A stretch of 49,680 nt of DNA, taken from Bacteroidetes bacterium HGW-Bacteroidetes-6. GTDB lineage: Bacteria; Bacteroidota; Bacteroidia; Bacteroidales; DTU049. The stretch spans positions 1-49,680 of the forward strand of contig PHDB01000023.1 in NCBI GenBank assembly GCA_002842495.1, given 5' to 3'. Below the pieces are notes generated by a model. It worked only from the letters and a program-made list of their open reading frames with translations. It had not been told where the DNA came from and searched no databases. Made by a program: the position numbers and the translations under genes. This document shows positions 28,542-37,460 of the stretch, piece by piece. How positions within the stretch are numbered: position 1 is the stretch's first letter; every line of letters starts with the position of its first letter.

Positions 28542-29522
28542 TCAAAAAGACTTTCTATCTTTAAACCAATCGAGACATTCATCTACAAGTGAGTCGATTG
28601 ATGTATTTTCCAAATTAAGAGCCTCAATTGCTCTTTTATTACTGTAAGAGAATTTTTCGCACAAAATTGCTGTATTTACGGTGGTTAAAGATGTATTTAC
28701 TCCGATTTTCTGAATAATACTACCCAAAAAACCTAATAGTCGCAACAAAAATCCGGGAATTGGAACAAGTAGCGACTTTTGCTTTGCTTTTTGAATAACT
28801 TTACTGAAAAATTCACGATACGAACAATCGACACCTGTGAGCAAAAACGCTTGTCCACTTTTGCCCATTGTTAAAGCATTCACTATTGCTTTAGAAACAG
28901 ATAATACCGACACAAAGTTTTTTCCTCCAGGTGGATAAAACACTATTTTCTTTCCCAGAATCATTTGAAATATTTTTCCTGAGGATGGCTTGTAGTCAAG
29001 ACTCCCAAGCATAAACGAAGGATTTACCACAACGGCATCGAGCAACTCCGACCAACAATTTTGCACAACAAGATTCTGGGCCATTAACTTACTGACGGCA
29101 TATCCCGAACTACTAAACAATGGCGATTGCGGGGAATTTTCGTTGCCTGGAGCAGAATGAGTTCCAGAGCCAAATGTGTTTGCTGTGCTTACAAAAACCA
29201 ATCGCTTACAGTTGTGTTTCTGAACGGCATTAATGATATATCCGGTAGCTAGTACATTTGTTGGAAAATATTCGGATACATGCCTATAATGTTGGCTGGT
29301 ATCGGCCGCAGCATGTATCACATAATCGCAACCTTCAACAGCATTCATCACTTCGTTTGAGTCTGTTATATTTCCTCTGAAAAATTCAATATTTAGACCA
29401 TGCAGGGCCGGTGCGCTTGCTCCAACCCTAAGCATAGCCCTAACTTCGTATCCGTTTTGGAGCAGGTTTCGAACAATATGGCTTGCCAAAAAGCCATTGG
29501 CTCCTGTTACTAAAACTTTCAT
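28542..29522 (-). CDS. NAD(P)-dependent epimerase/dehydratase-family protein (extended SDR)
   Basis: 326 aa. The N-terminal Rossmann motif is VTGANGFLASHIVRNLL; VIHAAAD, a VSTANTFG strand and the active-site YAVSK follow at the usual spacing. It resembles dihydroflavonol-reductase / 3-beta-hydroxysteroid-dehydrogenase-like members, so a hydroxy/keto conversion on a lipid or sugar substrate is likely. The start ATG overlaps the stop of the DUF2062-SDR gene (ATGA), so the two are coupled. With the START-domain gene upstream, a hydrophobic substrate is a reasonable guess, but none is identified. Confidence 0.88.
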   Translation of the reverse strand: MKVLVTGANGFLASHIVRNLLQNGYEVRAMLRVGASAPALHGLNIEFFRGNITDSNEVMNAVEGCDYVIHAAADTSQHYRHVSEYFPTNVLATGYIINAVQKHNCKRLVFVSTANTFGSGTHSAPGNENSPQSPLFSSSGYAVSKLMAQNLVVQNCWSELLDAVVVNPSFMLGSLDYKPSSGKIFQMILGKKIVFYPPGGKNFVSVLSVSKAIVNALTMGKSGQAFLLTGVDCSYREFFSKVIQKAKQKSLLVPIPGFLLRLLGFLGSIIQKIGVNTSLTTVNTAILCEKFSYSNKRAIEALNLENTSIDSLVDECLDWFKDRKSF

Positions 29523-30838
29523 GCGTGCGAAACTATTATATCATTACTTGGGGTTTTCTTCTCCTCCACTATTTCGCGCCTGACTACCCGCGACACAAGC
29601 AACAACTTCCAATAATTGGGGATTATCGACATGAGCAGCCAGTTGAGTTTATTGAATGCACCCGGTAAAATTAGTGAGTCGCGACGAAAGACCTGTCTTA
29701 TCGCTATATGAGCAAGCTTTTCGGTAGTGATTAAACCCATTTTCCCAAAAACGCCTTGTTTTTCAATTCGCCGGGTTACCTCTGGATTTGTTTTTATGGG
29801 GCCTGGATGAATAACACTCACATATACTCCTGTTCCCCTCAATTCTTCCTGAAGACCCCGCGAAAATGAATAAACAAAAGCCTTTGACGCAGGATACACT
29901 GTTTTGAACGCAAACGGACTAAAAGAAGCCATACTGGCCACATTCAGAATATATGAATCGACATTTTTCTTCAATTCTGGGAGCATTAATCGGGTCAGCA
30001 TCGAAGTAGCTCTAACATTCACCTGGATGATGTTGTCAACGTAATGAGGTGATGCCGATTCGAACGACTTCGTTCCTCCAACCCCGGCATTATTGATAAG
30101 CATAAACACTTTGTGATTTCGAGCCCACTCGGCAACTTCGTACACCGAATTCGACTCCGAAAAATCGGCTTCGAACCAGCGCACTTCAACATTGTATTGC
30201 TGCGATATTTCTTGGCTAAGCTTTTCCAAGCCTTCATCGGGCAACGATACAAGAAGCAAATTAATGTTTCGTGAGGCAAGTTCGTTGGCTAATGCTTTAC
30301 CAAGCCCCTGACTGGCTCCGGTAAGCAATGCATATTTTGGTTCTTCTGTGTTTTTCATGGTTGTTTGATTGTTTGATTCGCTTGTTTTGAGCTTTTTTAG
30401 AAATATATAGACGATTTGGTAGTAAATTACTGCTATCAATGCACCGGTAATACAACCACCAATAAGCATAGCAACAAACACATCGCTTCCAGCTTCTATT
30501 AAATTTCTGAAAATATTACCCTGTAGAATTTCAGAAAAATCGGGTTGTCTTTCGCTACCTAGAATCATTGCTCCAATTTGATAATTGATCGGATAAAGAA
30601 ATAGTCCTTTTGTCCAGTTGGTATTAATAACTCCAATAATGGCAGCCGGACGATTTAGTTTTAAAATGAATGATAGGATTATACTCAGAATTATTTGCAT
30701 CCCAACAAGAGGCGATACTCCAATAAATGAACCCATAGCAAATGCTGTAGCAATGTTTCTGGGCTTGCCTTTCAATCCGGCAATTCTGCTTTTCACCTTT
30801 TGTCCGAAAGTTTTCTTTTTGACAGACATCGTTTTCAT
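29519..30838 (-). CDS. DUF2062 membrane domain fused to a short-chain dehydrogenase
   Basis: 439 aa. Residues about 8-150 match DUF2062: GSFIGVSPLVGMQIILSIIL, NRPAAIIGVINTNW and a second membrane helix near 120-145. After a polar linker, residues 165-425 are a classical SDR with TGASQGLGKALA (cofactor loop), INNAGVGG and the catalytic YPASK. The domains share one uninterrupted frame. An internal ATG at 30358 could also give a separate 279-aa SDR. DUF2062 occurs in glycan and lipid contexts; the fusion should tether the reductase to the inner membrane. It is 11 bp after the START gene and coupled to the epimerase gene. Confidence 0.87.
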   Translation of the reverse strand: MKTMSVKKKTFGQKVKSRIAGLKGKPRNIATAFAMGSFIGVSPLVGMQIILSIILSFILKLNRPAAIIGVINTNWTKGLFLYPINYQIGAMILGSERQPDFSEILQGNIFRNLIEAGSDVFVAMLIGGCITGALIAVIYYQIVYIFLKKLKTSESNNQTTMKNTEEPKYALLTGASQGLGKALANELASRNINLLLVSLPDEGLEKLSQEISQQYNVEVRWFEADFSESNSVYEVAEWARNHKVFMLINNAGVGGTKSFESASPHYVDNIIQVNVRATSMLTRLMLPELKKNVDSYILNVASMASFSPFAFKTVYPASKAFVYSFSRGLQEELRGTGVYVSVIHPGPIKTNPEVTRRIEKQGVFGKMGLITTEKLAHIAIRQVFRRDSLILPGAFNKLNWLLMSIIPNYWKLLLVSRVVRREIVEEKKTPSNDIIVSHA

Positions 30839-30849
30839 AGCCGAAAATT

Positions 30850-31482
30850 TTATTTAAACAAAAGGCGTTGAAGATTTTTCATGTTTTGCATAAATGTGCT
30901 TCTGAGCACCGGGTCCTGTATTACTCTTGGAAATTCGGGACTTGTATAGGAAATGGTTGAAAACGAAACCCCAATATTATTTGAGCCTTTATCGGTAATT
31001 ATCCATGTTGCACTATAGTTACCCAACCTTTTAATTCCCTTTTTTTCGGGAATCATGTTTTCGCGACTACGAATTTCTATAGTTGCGGTTTTGTTGTCGC
31101 TGCTGTACCCAAGCATCCACATAGCCACCATATCTCGATTTGCAAAAGGCCACGGCAAACTAAAGTAGGTGTAGGTGTACCATACTTTTTCCGATAATCG
31201 GCTCACCAAATAAGCATCGGATACATGTTCCATCCATTGTTTCGAAAGCGACACATCGCTGACAATTTTCACAACAGAACTCAGTGTTCCGGGAACAGAA
31301 AATTCGCCTTTTCGCTCTCTAACCGTTAGGTCTTTGTTGACATAAACCCAGCGCTCGAAAACCGAGACACCCGAATTTGCGTCAATGAGATCCCATTCGC
31401 CATAGGAAAAAGCTTTTTCCGATAAAAAAAAGGCCATCACCAATACCAAGATGATTCGGCCTGAGAAAAATGAAGTTTTCAT
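30850..31482 (-). CDS. START/SRPBCC-domain secreted protein
   Basis: 210 aa with a signal peptide (about 1-26, ending EKAFS). The mature part follows the START-domain pattern: WDLIDANSGVSVFERWVY at the start, YTYFSLPWPFANRDMV in the middle and a C-terminal amphipathic helix (RSTFMQNMKNLQRLLF). START domains hold lipids or other hydrophobic ligands in a closed cavity. Export places it in the periplasm. It heads a three-gene set with the DUF2062-SDR and epimerase genes and lies 70 bp after the STN protein gene, with no recognisable promoter between. Ligand unknown. Confidence 0.83.
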   Translation of the reverse strand: MKTSFFSGRIILVLVMAFFLSEKAFSYGEWDLIDANSGVSVFERWVYVNKDLTVRERKGEFSVPGTLSSVVKIVSDVSLSKQWMEHVSDAYLVSRLSEKVWYTYTYFSLPWPFANRDMVAMWMLGYSSDNKTATIEIRSRENMIPEKKGIKRLGNYSATWIITDKGSNNIGVSFSTISYTSPEFPRVIQDPVLRSTFMQNMKNLQRLLFK

Positions 31483-31552
31483 GATGTTTGATTTTTGTTA
31501 CATCATGAAGACAAACCAAATTCGGTTTACCCCTATTTCGTTTTTTAAAAAA

Positions 31553-33259
31553 CTACAAAACTAAGCGGAATCTGGACTGAACACCAAACCAAAGATGGTA
31601 TTGGGTTGTAATAGATGAGCTACTCCATCCCCGGGTGGAGATCATTTCCCCAATTACTTCATCAACAAAAGCGTTGTTGCTTGCCGATACAAACATATTT
31701 GTTGTTGGGCCAAAGGCTAAGTAGCAACTTTTCACAATTCTGATATCGGGCATTACCGATAAAGTAGCTCTTGAAATAGTTGACTGATCGAATCCTGTTC
31801 CAGGGCTAATAATTGTTGCAAGCAACATAACCGAAAAACCAATTTTTCGTTGCGGCATCAATTGGCTTCCCAGCCCATAGCAGAAACCCCAACTGTTATT
31901 GCCATTAACCGACCGGGCGCTCAAACCAAGATAACTATGCATTTTTGAGGTCCCCATACCAAACAACACTGTTCCATATAACAACTCGTCGGTCACAAAT
32001 GAAACAGAGTAATAACCATGTTTTATAATATTAATTACACCTATTGGAAATCCATCGCTTGTATCTGCAATATTTATTAATCCCAATTGAAATCGTGGCC
32101 GCAGTGCATAATTAAACAATCCTCCGATTTGAGAACCTGTGTGGTTTCCCTTTGCAATGTTTGAAACAAATGAAACCTGACATCCATACACGTCGGAGTG
32201 AGCAACATTCGACAACCCCGACAATTGCACTCCGCAAATTGTGTCGGCAACAGTATTCGAAACACAACTCACCTGAAAACCGTTCATTTTTCCTATGTTG
32301 CGATTCAATAAACCAGCAGCTTGAAATCCATTAACATCTCCGCCGGTTATATTCATTACAGCACCAAGCTGAAGTCCATTTACGTTTTTCTGATTAATAT
32401 TTGCCACCCCACCAATTTCGACTCCCGAAACACCATACGAATAACCCGCAAGTAAATTTATTGAAAAATGATTGACGACCGAGCCACTCATTCTTCGATT
32501 GGTTCCCCACTGCGGCAACAACGAAAGTTGAGCAATTCGTTTATCTGCAATGAATGTATTGAAGCTGTTTATTAACATCTCCTGAACAACAAACTTTTCT
32601 ACAATAATCATGGAACCTGTATCGGAAATCTGTATTCCAGTAGCAATTTTCATGGCCAATTTTGGAATTGTGTCGGGAATCTTGTTCAAATAAACATCGA
32701 AAAGCTTTGTCGATTGAGCATTGACAATAAAAAGTGTATCGCGATATCCTACTTTGCTGAATCGAAATGCTATTTTATTGGTTCTGGGTTTAATTGCAAC
32801 AGAAAATTTCCCACTGCTATCGGTCAGAGCCGACTGCATAAATGCCATATCGAAAATGGTTGTGTTAGCTAACGGCAAGAGGGTTTTACTATCTAACACC
32901 CTACCAGAAAATGTTGTAATACCAGTTTCTTTGTTCGATTCAGGTCGTCCCGTTTTTTTTAAAATGACAATGTGATTGCCAACAGTTCTGAACAAATACT
33001 CTTTCCCAAAGCATTGCTGAAGAATTTTATCTACAGACTGCTCAACTGCAGAAACAGTGACCAACGTGTTTTCAGCAACAATATCGGAATTGTACGAAAA
33101 TTCAGCATTTGAAAGAAGCGAGAGACGCTTCAGAAATACTTCAATCGGCTCATTTGCTGCCGATATTGAAATCTTTTTTTGAAGAAGACTTTCCTGTGCC
33201 GAAAGAGATAAAACGTTCAGCATCAAAAGCAAATAAGCTGCGAAAATGCTAGTTTTCAT
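31553..33259 (-). CDS. STN-domain surface protein with carboxypeptidase-like domain and short surface repeats
   Basis: 568 aa with a signal peptide (ending LSLSAQ). Residues about 28-100 are a secretin/TonB N-terminal (STN) domain (KKISISAANEPIEVFLKRLS), 116-195 a carboxypeptidase-regulatory-like Ig fold (FSGRVLDSKTLLPLANTTIF). Residues about 270-420 hold at least six repeats of about 21 residues with the pattern G-[FL]-Q-x-x-x-[VL]-x-N (NVNGLQLGAVMN, DVNGFQAAGLLN), like LA_2272-type surface repeats. The rest is beta-rich, perhaps membrane-embedded. No TonB-dependent receptor plug or barrel was recognised, so it departs from the usual FecA-type receptor although it follows FecR with an ATGA overlap. 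The STN domain probably contacts the FecR periplasmic part. Confidence 0.85.
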   Translation of the reverse strand: MKTSIFAAYLLLMLNVLSLSAQESLLQKKISISAANEPIEVFLKRLSLLSNAEFSYNSDIVAENTLVTVSAVEQSVDKILQQCFGKEYLFRTVGNHIVILKKTGRPESNKETGITTFSGRVLDSKTLLPLANTTIFDMAFMQSALTDSSGKFSVAIKPRTNKIAFRFSKVGYRDTLFIVNAQSTKLFDVYLNKIPDTIPKLAMKIATGIQISDTGSMIIVEKFVVQEMLINSFNTFIADKRIAQLSLLPQWGTNRRMSGSVVNHFSINLLAGYSYGVSGVEIGGVANINQKNVNGLQLGAVMNITGGDVNGFQAAGLLNRNIGKMNGFQVSCVSNTVADTICGVQLSGLSNVAHSDVYGCQVSFVSNIAKGNHTGSQIGGLFNYALRPRFQLGLINIADTSDGFPIGVINIIKHGYYSVSFVTDELLYGTVLFGMGTSKMHSYLGLSARSVNGNNSWGFCYGLGSQLMPQRKIGFSVMLLATIISPGTGFDQSTISRATLSVMPDIRIVKSCYLAFGPTTNMFVSASNNAFVDEVIGEMISTRGWSSSSITTQYHLWFGVQSRFRLVL

Positions 33260-34275
33260 TCTTCTCGCCCTAAATCAATGGTGTACTTTGTTCCGGATTT
33301 GGAAACTGTAAGATTGAACGATTGCCCAATTACCTCGAGAATTTGGTCTATACTGTTGTTGGAAAAGGATGATGTCAATCGCAAATTGCCAATAGATGAA
33401 TCTGCAGCAATAATCGAAACATTATATTGCTCCGATAATTCGTTGAAAACATCACTCAATGGTCTCTTTTGATATTTCAGAACCTTATTCATCCAAAACA
33501 AATCATTTCCTGTGTCAGTAGAATCAACACTTATTTTACCAGTAGAACAATCGAGAATACCTTTCATTCCTGGTTCAAGAAAAACAGAATCCTGATTAGA
33601 AATTGAACTGAATAACACAAGGCCGGTTTTAACATAAACCTCTACCCGTTTGTTATCTGCCGATTTCACATTGAACGACGTGCCAAGAACAGTAACTGTT
33701 GCTTTTTCGGTACTAATTACAAACGGGTGATCCTTATCGGGTGTAACCGTAAAAAAAGCTTCACCAATTAATTCCACTTGGCGTTTGCCCGATCCGAATT
33801 TTTCGGGATAACGCAACTCGGAATGGCTGTTCAATATTACCTGAGTTCCATCCGACAATGCTATCTCTTTTTTGTCGTTTTCGGTTGTTGCTACTATTGT
33901 TTTTGGATTAAAATTCTGAAAGATAACCAAATAAGCAATGGCAAGAAGAGGAATTAAAACAGCGGCAACACGCACCCAAACACCGATTGGGCGCTTTTTC
34001 GATTTTATATAAACCTGATTGTCGGTCTTTTTTGCATCTTCGCTATCGATACGAGCTGAGAATTTATTCCATGCCACATCAGTATCGATGTCGCTGGGTT
34101 GATCTAACGCATTTTCCGATTTTTCCCAGATTTCCTTAAATTCTTCAAATTGTTTTCGATTTTCGTCGGACTGCATAATCCACTCCCTGACCAGCTCTTC
34201 CTGCTCGGGACTTGTTTCTTTGCTCAGAAATAAAACGAGTAAATCTGGATTCATGTTTTCCGGATATGGTTTCAT
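33256..34275 (-). CDS. FecR-family anti-sigma factor
   Basis: 339 aa. A cytoplasmic N-terminal segment (1-100, Glu-rich) is followed by one membrane helix near 104-121 (VAAVLIPLLAIAYLVIF). The periplasmic FecR domain follows (KEIALSDGTQVILNSHSELR, GEAFFTVTPDKDHPFVI, VLGTSFNVKS), and a C-terminal DUF4974 domain occupies about 265-335 (RPLSDVFNELSEQYNVSI). It should hold the upstream ECF sigma factor at the membrane and release it on a signal through the STN protein. It is 33 bp after the sigma gene and overlaps the STN gene by 4 bp. Confidence 0.94.
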   Translation of the reverse strand: MKPYPENMNPDLLVLFLSKETSPEQEELVREWIMQSDENRKQFEEFKEIWEKSENALDQPSDIDTDVAWNKFSARIDSEDAKKTDNQVYIKSKKRPIGVWVRVAAVLIPLLAIAYLVIFQNFNPKTIVATTENDKKEIALSDGTQVILNSHSELRYPEKFGSGKRQVELIGEAFFTVTPDKDHPFVISTEKATVTVLGTSFNVKSADNKRVEVYVKTGLVLFSSISNQDSVFLEPGMKGILDCSTGKISVDSTDTGNDLFWMNKVLKYQKRPLSDVFNELSEQYNVSIIAADSSIGNLRLTSSFSNNSIDQILEVIGQSFNLTVSKSGTKYTIDLGREE

Positions 34276-34308
34276 GCTCTATAATGACAATTAAGTTTCA
34301 TATTACCC

Positions 34309-34893
34309 CTATCTGCTTTTGAAAAAAAACGAGAACACAAGTGCAATCAATGGAAAATAATCGTGTAGCTCATCTTTGAGGAGCTGCATTGCTTTACCCA
34401 TCTGATTTTCAACCGTTTTAACCGAAATTCCCAAAACATTGGCAACTTCTTTATATTTCATTCCTTCGAAGCGAATCATGAGAAAAACCTTCTTTCGTTC
34501 TGGCGGCAATTTGTTGATGGCTTCGTTTATTCGTGAGCTTAGCTCCTTAAGCTCTGCTGGATCGGCATGCTGTTTTTGCTCATTTTCGAGCAACGGTTTT
34601 TGGTGTTCCGCATAAACTCCGGCATATTTTTGCTGCTTTAGTTGATTAAGACACTGATTGTGAACTGCTCGAAACAAATACGATTTCAGCGAAGATTGAA
34701 TAGCAAAGGTCCCGTGGCCTTTCCAAAGCTTATAAAACACTTCCTGAACCACCTCATCTGCATCCTCTGTATCCTGAACAAAAAACAAAGCGTACGAACA
34801 CAACGACTTATAGAATTGCCTGAACAACTTTTCAAATGTCGTTTTGTCGCCTTTTCGAATTAATTCGCTTATATCGTTTTCGGTAGAATTCAA
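34309..34893 (-). CDS. ECF-type RNA polymerase sigma factor (FecI-like)
   Basis: 194 aa, with region 2 (LFRQFYKSLCSYALFFVQD, ADEVVQEVFYKLW) and region 4 (INKLPPERKKVFLMIRFEGM, YKEVANVLGISVKTVENQMG). It directs RNA polymerase to promoters of the surface-signalling regulon, probably including its own operon. It is the first gene of sigma-FecR-STN and has its own -7 element in the tail of the response-regulator gene. A short hydrophobic C-terminal tail (FPLIALVFSFFFK) is common in Bacteroidota members. Confidence 0.95.
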   Translation of the reverse strand: MNSTENDISELIRKGDKTTFEKLFRQFYKSLCSYALFFVQDTEDADEVVQEVFYKLWKGHGTFAIQSSLKSYLFRAVHNQCLNQLKQQKYAGVYAEHQKPLLENEQKQHADPAELKELSSRINEAINKLPPERKKVFLMIRFEGMKYKEVANVLGISVKTVENQMGKAMQLLKDELHDYFPLIALVFSFFFKSR

Positions 34894-34911
34894 AACGATG
34901 GATTATTTAAA

Positions 34912-34942
34912 CAAAGATACAAATTGCCTTTTGGTTTTGAAA
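34912..34942 (-). promoter_or_regulatory. Promoter of the sigma-FecR-STN operon
   Basis: Minus-strand TATCTTTG at 34912-34919 is a perfect TAnnTTTG -7 element, 18 nt before the sigma ATG. TTTC at 34939-34942 (one base off TTTG) lies 19 nt further upstream. The promoter sits between the stop of the response regulator and the sigma gene, so the units are probably separate. Confidence 0.55.
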
Positions 34943-34944
34943 AG

Positions 34945-35604
34945 CTACACCTCAATAATTTTATTGCGGATGGCATACTTAACCAAGTCAACTGTAGTAC
35001 GGAGTTCAAGTTTTTGCATGATATGCGTTTTGTGCGTTTCCACTGTGCGAATACTGATAAAAAGCTTATCGGCAATTTCCTGATTGGTTAAGCCTTCGCA
35101 ATAGAGTTGCAAAACTTCTTTTTCGCGCTGCGATAATGACTCAGCCGACGATTCGGGTTTTTCTTCTTTCTCAAGCTTGCGCATCAGGGCTTTGCGAAGT
35201 ACTTCCGAAATGGCTTCACCAAAATATTCTTCTCCATTCTGGAGCCGCCTGATGGCATCGGTGAGTTCGCGGGCAGGAATATTTTTGGGCAAATAGCCTT
35301 TAGCGCCCGCTTTTATGGCGCTGATAATATATTCCTCGTTGTTGTGCATCGACAAAATAAGAACCGGAAGCTTGGGGCGCATTTTCAGAATCAGCGGCAA
35401 TGTTTCTATGCCCGATTTGTCGGGAAGCGAAATATCGAGTACCAGCACATCGGGAAAAGTAGTTTCGAGTGTGTCGAGTACTTCGGCTGCCGAACTGGCT
35501 TCGGCTATCACATGCAAATCGGTTGTTCCGGAAATAATTGCCTTCACGCCATCGCGAACAATATCGTGGTCGTCGGCAAGCATTATATTGATTTTATTCA
35601 CCAT
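34945..35604 (-). CDS. NarL/FixJ-type response regulator
   Basis: 219 aa. Receiver domain 1-125: acidic pair in LADDHDIVRDG, phospho-acceptor Asp in VLVLDISLPDKSG, switch residues through LSMHNNEEY and the conserved Lys in AKGYLPK. A LuxR-type helix-turn-helix occupies about 150-215 (LSQREKEVLQLYCEGLTNQE, VETHKTHIMQKL). The start overlaps the end of the histidine kinase gene by 11 bp, so they form a cognate pair. It would bind DNA as a phosphorylated dimer; targets are unknown. Confidence 0.95.
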   Translation of the reverse strand: MVNKINIMLADDHDIVRDGVKAIISGTTDLHVIAEASSAAEVLDTLETTFPDVLVLDISLPDKSGIETLPLILKMRPKLPVLILSMHNNEEYIISAIKAGAKGYLPKNIPARELTDAIRRLQNGEEYFGEAISEVLRKALMRKLEKEEKPESSAESLSQREKEVLQLYCEGLTNQEIADKLFISIRTVETHKTHIMQKLELRTTVDLVKYAIRNKIIEV

Positions 35605-37417
35605 CGCTGTTTTTCAATTGATACGACAATTCGATTTGTGTTCCGCACTGTGTTTTCGACTTGATGTTAAGGCAAGCGCCAATCAGTCGGGCACGTTCGC
35701 GAATATTGGACAACCCTTGCCCCCTTCCCTTTGTTGCTTCATCGCTGTTGAAGCCACAACCATTGTCTTTTATTTCCAGATTTACGCTGCTCTCGTTTCC
35801 CGACAAAGTTACTTCAATTTCCGATGCATTGCTGTGTTTCACCGAATTGCTGAGTGCTTCCTGAACAATGCGAAACAAGTGAGTTGCCTCCATGTCTTTG
35901 AGTGGAACAATATCGTCCGATATGTTTGTCTTAATGACAATTCCCGAACCTTCTTCCATTTGCTTGCACAAACTCCGAAGTGCACTGGCAAGACCCAATT
36001 CGCTCAAAACAGCAGGAGCCAGACCATTGGAAATTTTTCTGATTTCGGTAATCCCCTGATCGACCAATTTTCGCGATGCCAGCATCGAAGGATGAATGCG
36101 GATTTCGTCGATTTGGCTCAAACTTTCTAACTGAAATCGTGCTGCAACAAAAATTTGCCCAATGCCGTCATGTAATTCACGCGACAAGCGTTGGCGTTCT
36201 TTTTCTTCACCATCAATAAAAGATAAAATCCGTTTTTTGCGTTCGCTTTCAAGCTGTTGTTCTCGCGTAGCTATTTCGGCTCGCTGTTCTTTGAGCTTGC
36301 TCGACATCTCATTAAAAGCCCCGGCCAAATCACCCAGTTCATCGTTGCTTGTATAATCGACCTGTACTCCCAATTGTCCTGTACTGATTTGTGAAACAGC
36401 TGTTTTGAGCCTCAACAATGGTCGGGTAAAAAATTTCGACAACCAAAACGACAAAAAAACCAGCAAAAACATAATTCCGATGCTAATAAACAGCAACGTA
36501 TTTCGCAAAGTATAAAGCGGTTTCAAAGCTTCCCGCTCGTCAATTTCGGCCAAAATAGCCCAATCCAAGCCCGGAATATTCAACCGGCAATAGCTGCTCA
36601 ATACTGAAACACCCCGGTAGTCGTTGGCCATAGAGTTTCCATCGTTGGACTGAAAAACATCAATTGCCGGTGCTGTTTTGACTTTTGTTTGCATCACCGA
36701 TTTTTCGAGAAAACGCGATTGGCTTCGCATGAAATAGTCGCTTCCAATCACATATACTTCGCCGCTGTATCCCAAACCGTTTTCGTCGCTTTGTTCAAGT
36801 AAAATAGTGTTTAATGCTTCGGCCGAAATGCCCAGACCAACCGAACCTATCACCCTGCCATTCTGACGAATAGGTGCAAAAACATACATCAACGACAAAC
36901 TGTCTCCCGTTTCGTAATCGTGTACTATCGATGTTTCGTTTCGGACACATTCCATGGCAATGCCAAAATAAACGGGCTGCTTGTCTTGTGAAAAATAATG
37001 TGCAATCACATTTCCACTCAAATCTGGCTTCAAATCGAAGCCATCCGAATCGTTGCCGGCTAAAACCAAACGCCGGTTACTGCTCCGTCCGAAAATGTTG
37101 GTAAAAATGTAACTGCCAGGATCTTGCAACTGCACAGTATCGCCGGAAGACTTTCCTTTCGATTCGTTTTTCAACTCACCAAAAATGCGTATTAACTCTT
37201 GCGACTGGCTTATGAGTACCGCTTCTGAAATGCGATCGCGAAAATACTGCTCGAGCTGGAATTTGCGCGCATTCCGCACCGTTTTGAGCTGCGCAAATGT
37301 ACGATCGACCACCGAATCGCGTGCTATCCGGTAAGAAAGCATCCCCAATACAACTATAATGGTAATACCTGTCACCGACAGAAACAAAACAAATCGATCG
37401 CGGAGGTTGGTTTTCAT
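35594..37417 (-). CDS. Sensor histidine kinase with Cache-like sensor, HAMP and HisKA_3
   Basis: 607 aa. Two membrane helices (about 9-28 and 300-325) enclose a 270-residue periplasmic Cache-type sensor region (VYVIGSDYFMRSQSRFLEKS, SSYCRLNIPGLDWAILAEID). A HAMP domain and coiled coil follow (330-405), then HisKA_3 with the phospho-acceptor His in SRELHDGIGQIFVAARFQ (about 415), and a HATPase domain (N box ALSNSVKHSNA, DNGCGF, GRGQGLSNIRERARL). It should autophosphorylate and pass phosphate to the overlapping response regulator. The signal is not evident. No heme- or metal-binding motif was seen in the sensor. Confidence 0.95.
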   Translation of the reverse strand: MKTNLRDRFVLFLSVTGITIIVVLGMLSYRIARDSVVDRTFAQLKTVRNARKFQLEQYFRDRISEAVLISQSQELIRIFGELKNESKGKSSGDTVQLQDPGSYIFTNIFGRSSNRRLVLAGNDSDGFDLKPDLSGNVIAHYFSQDKQPVYFGIAMECVRNETSIVHDYETGDSLSLMYVFAPIRQNGRVIGSVGLGISAEALNTILLEQSDENGLGYSGEVYVIGSDYFMRSQSRFLEKSVMQTKVKTAPAIDVFQSNDGNSMANDYRGVSVLSSYCRLNIPGLDWAILAEIDEREALKPLYTLRNTLLFISIGIMFLLVFLSFWLSKFFTRPLLRLKTAVSQISTGQLGVQVDYTSNDELGDLAGAFNEMSSKLKEQRAEIATREQQLESERKKRILSFIDGEEKERQRLSRELHDGIGQIFVAARFQLESLSQIDEIRIHPSMLASRKLVDQGITEIRKISNGLAPAVLSELGLASALRSLCKQMEEGSGIVIKTNISDDIVPLKDMEATHLFRIVQEALSNSVKHSNASEIEVTLSGNESSVNLEIKDNGCGFNSDEATKGRGQGLSNIRERARLIGACLNIKSKTQCGTQIELSYQLKNSDGE

Positions 37418-37434
37418 TTGAGAATTCTGAAAAA

Positions 37435-37442
37435 CAAATATA
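37435..37442 (-). promoter_or_regulatory. Candidate -7 element of the kinase/regulator operon
   Basis: Minus-strand TATATTTG matches TAnnTTTG, 17 nt before the kinase ATG. The nearest upstream TTTG (37472-37475) has a 29-nt spacer, longer than usual. Confidence 0.4.
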
Positions 37443-37460
37443 GCAGGAAAAATTTTGACG

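Noticed and set aside
35315..36130. 271-codon plus-strand frame opposite the kinase/regulator pair
   Set aside because: It spans the junction of two well-defined two-component genes on the other strand and has no domain signal.
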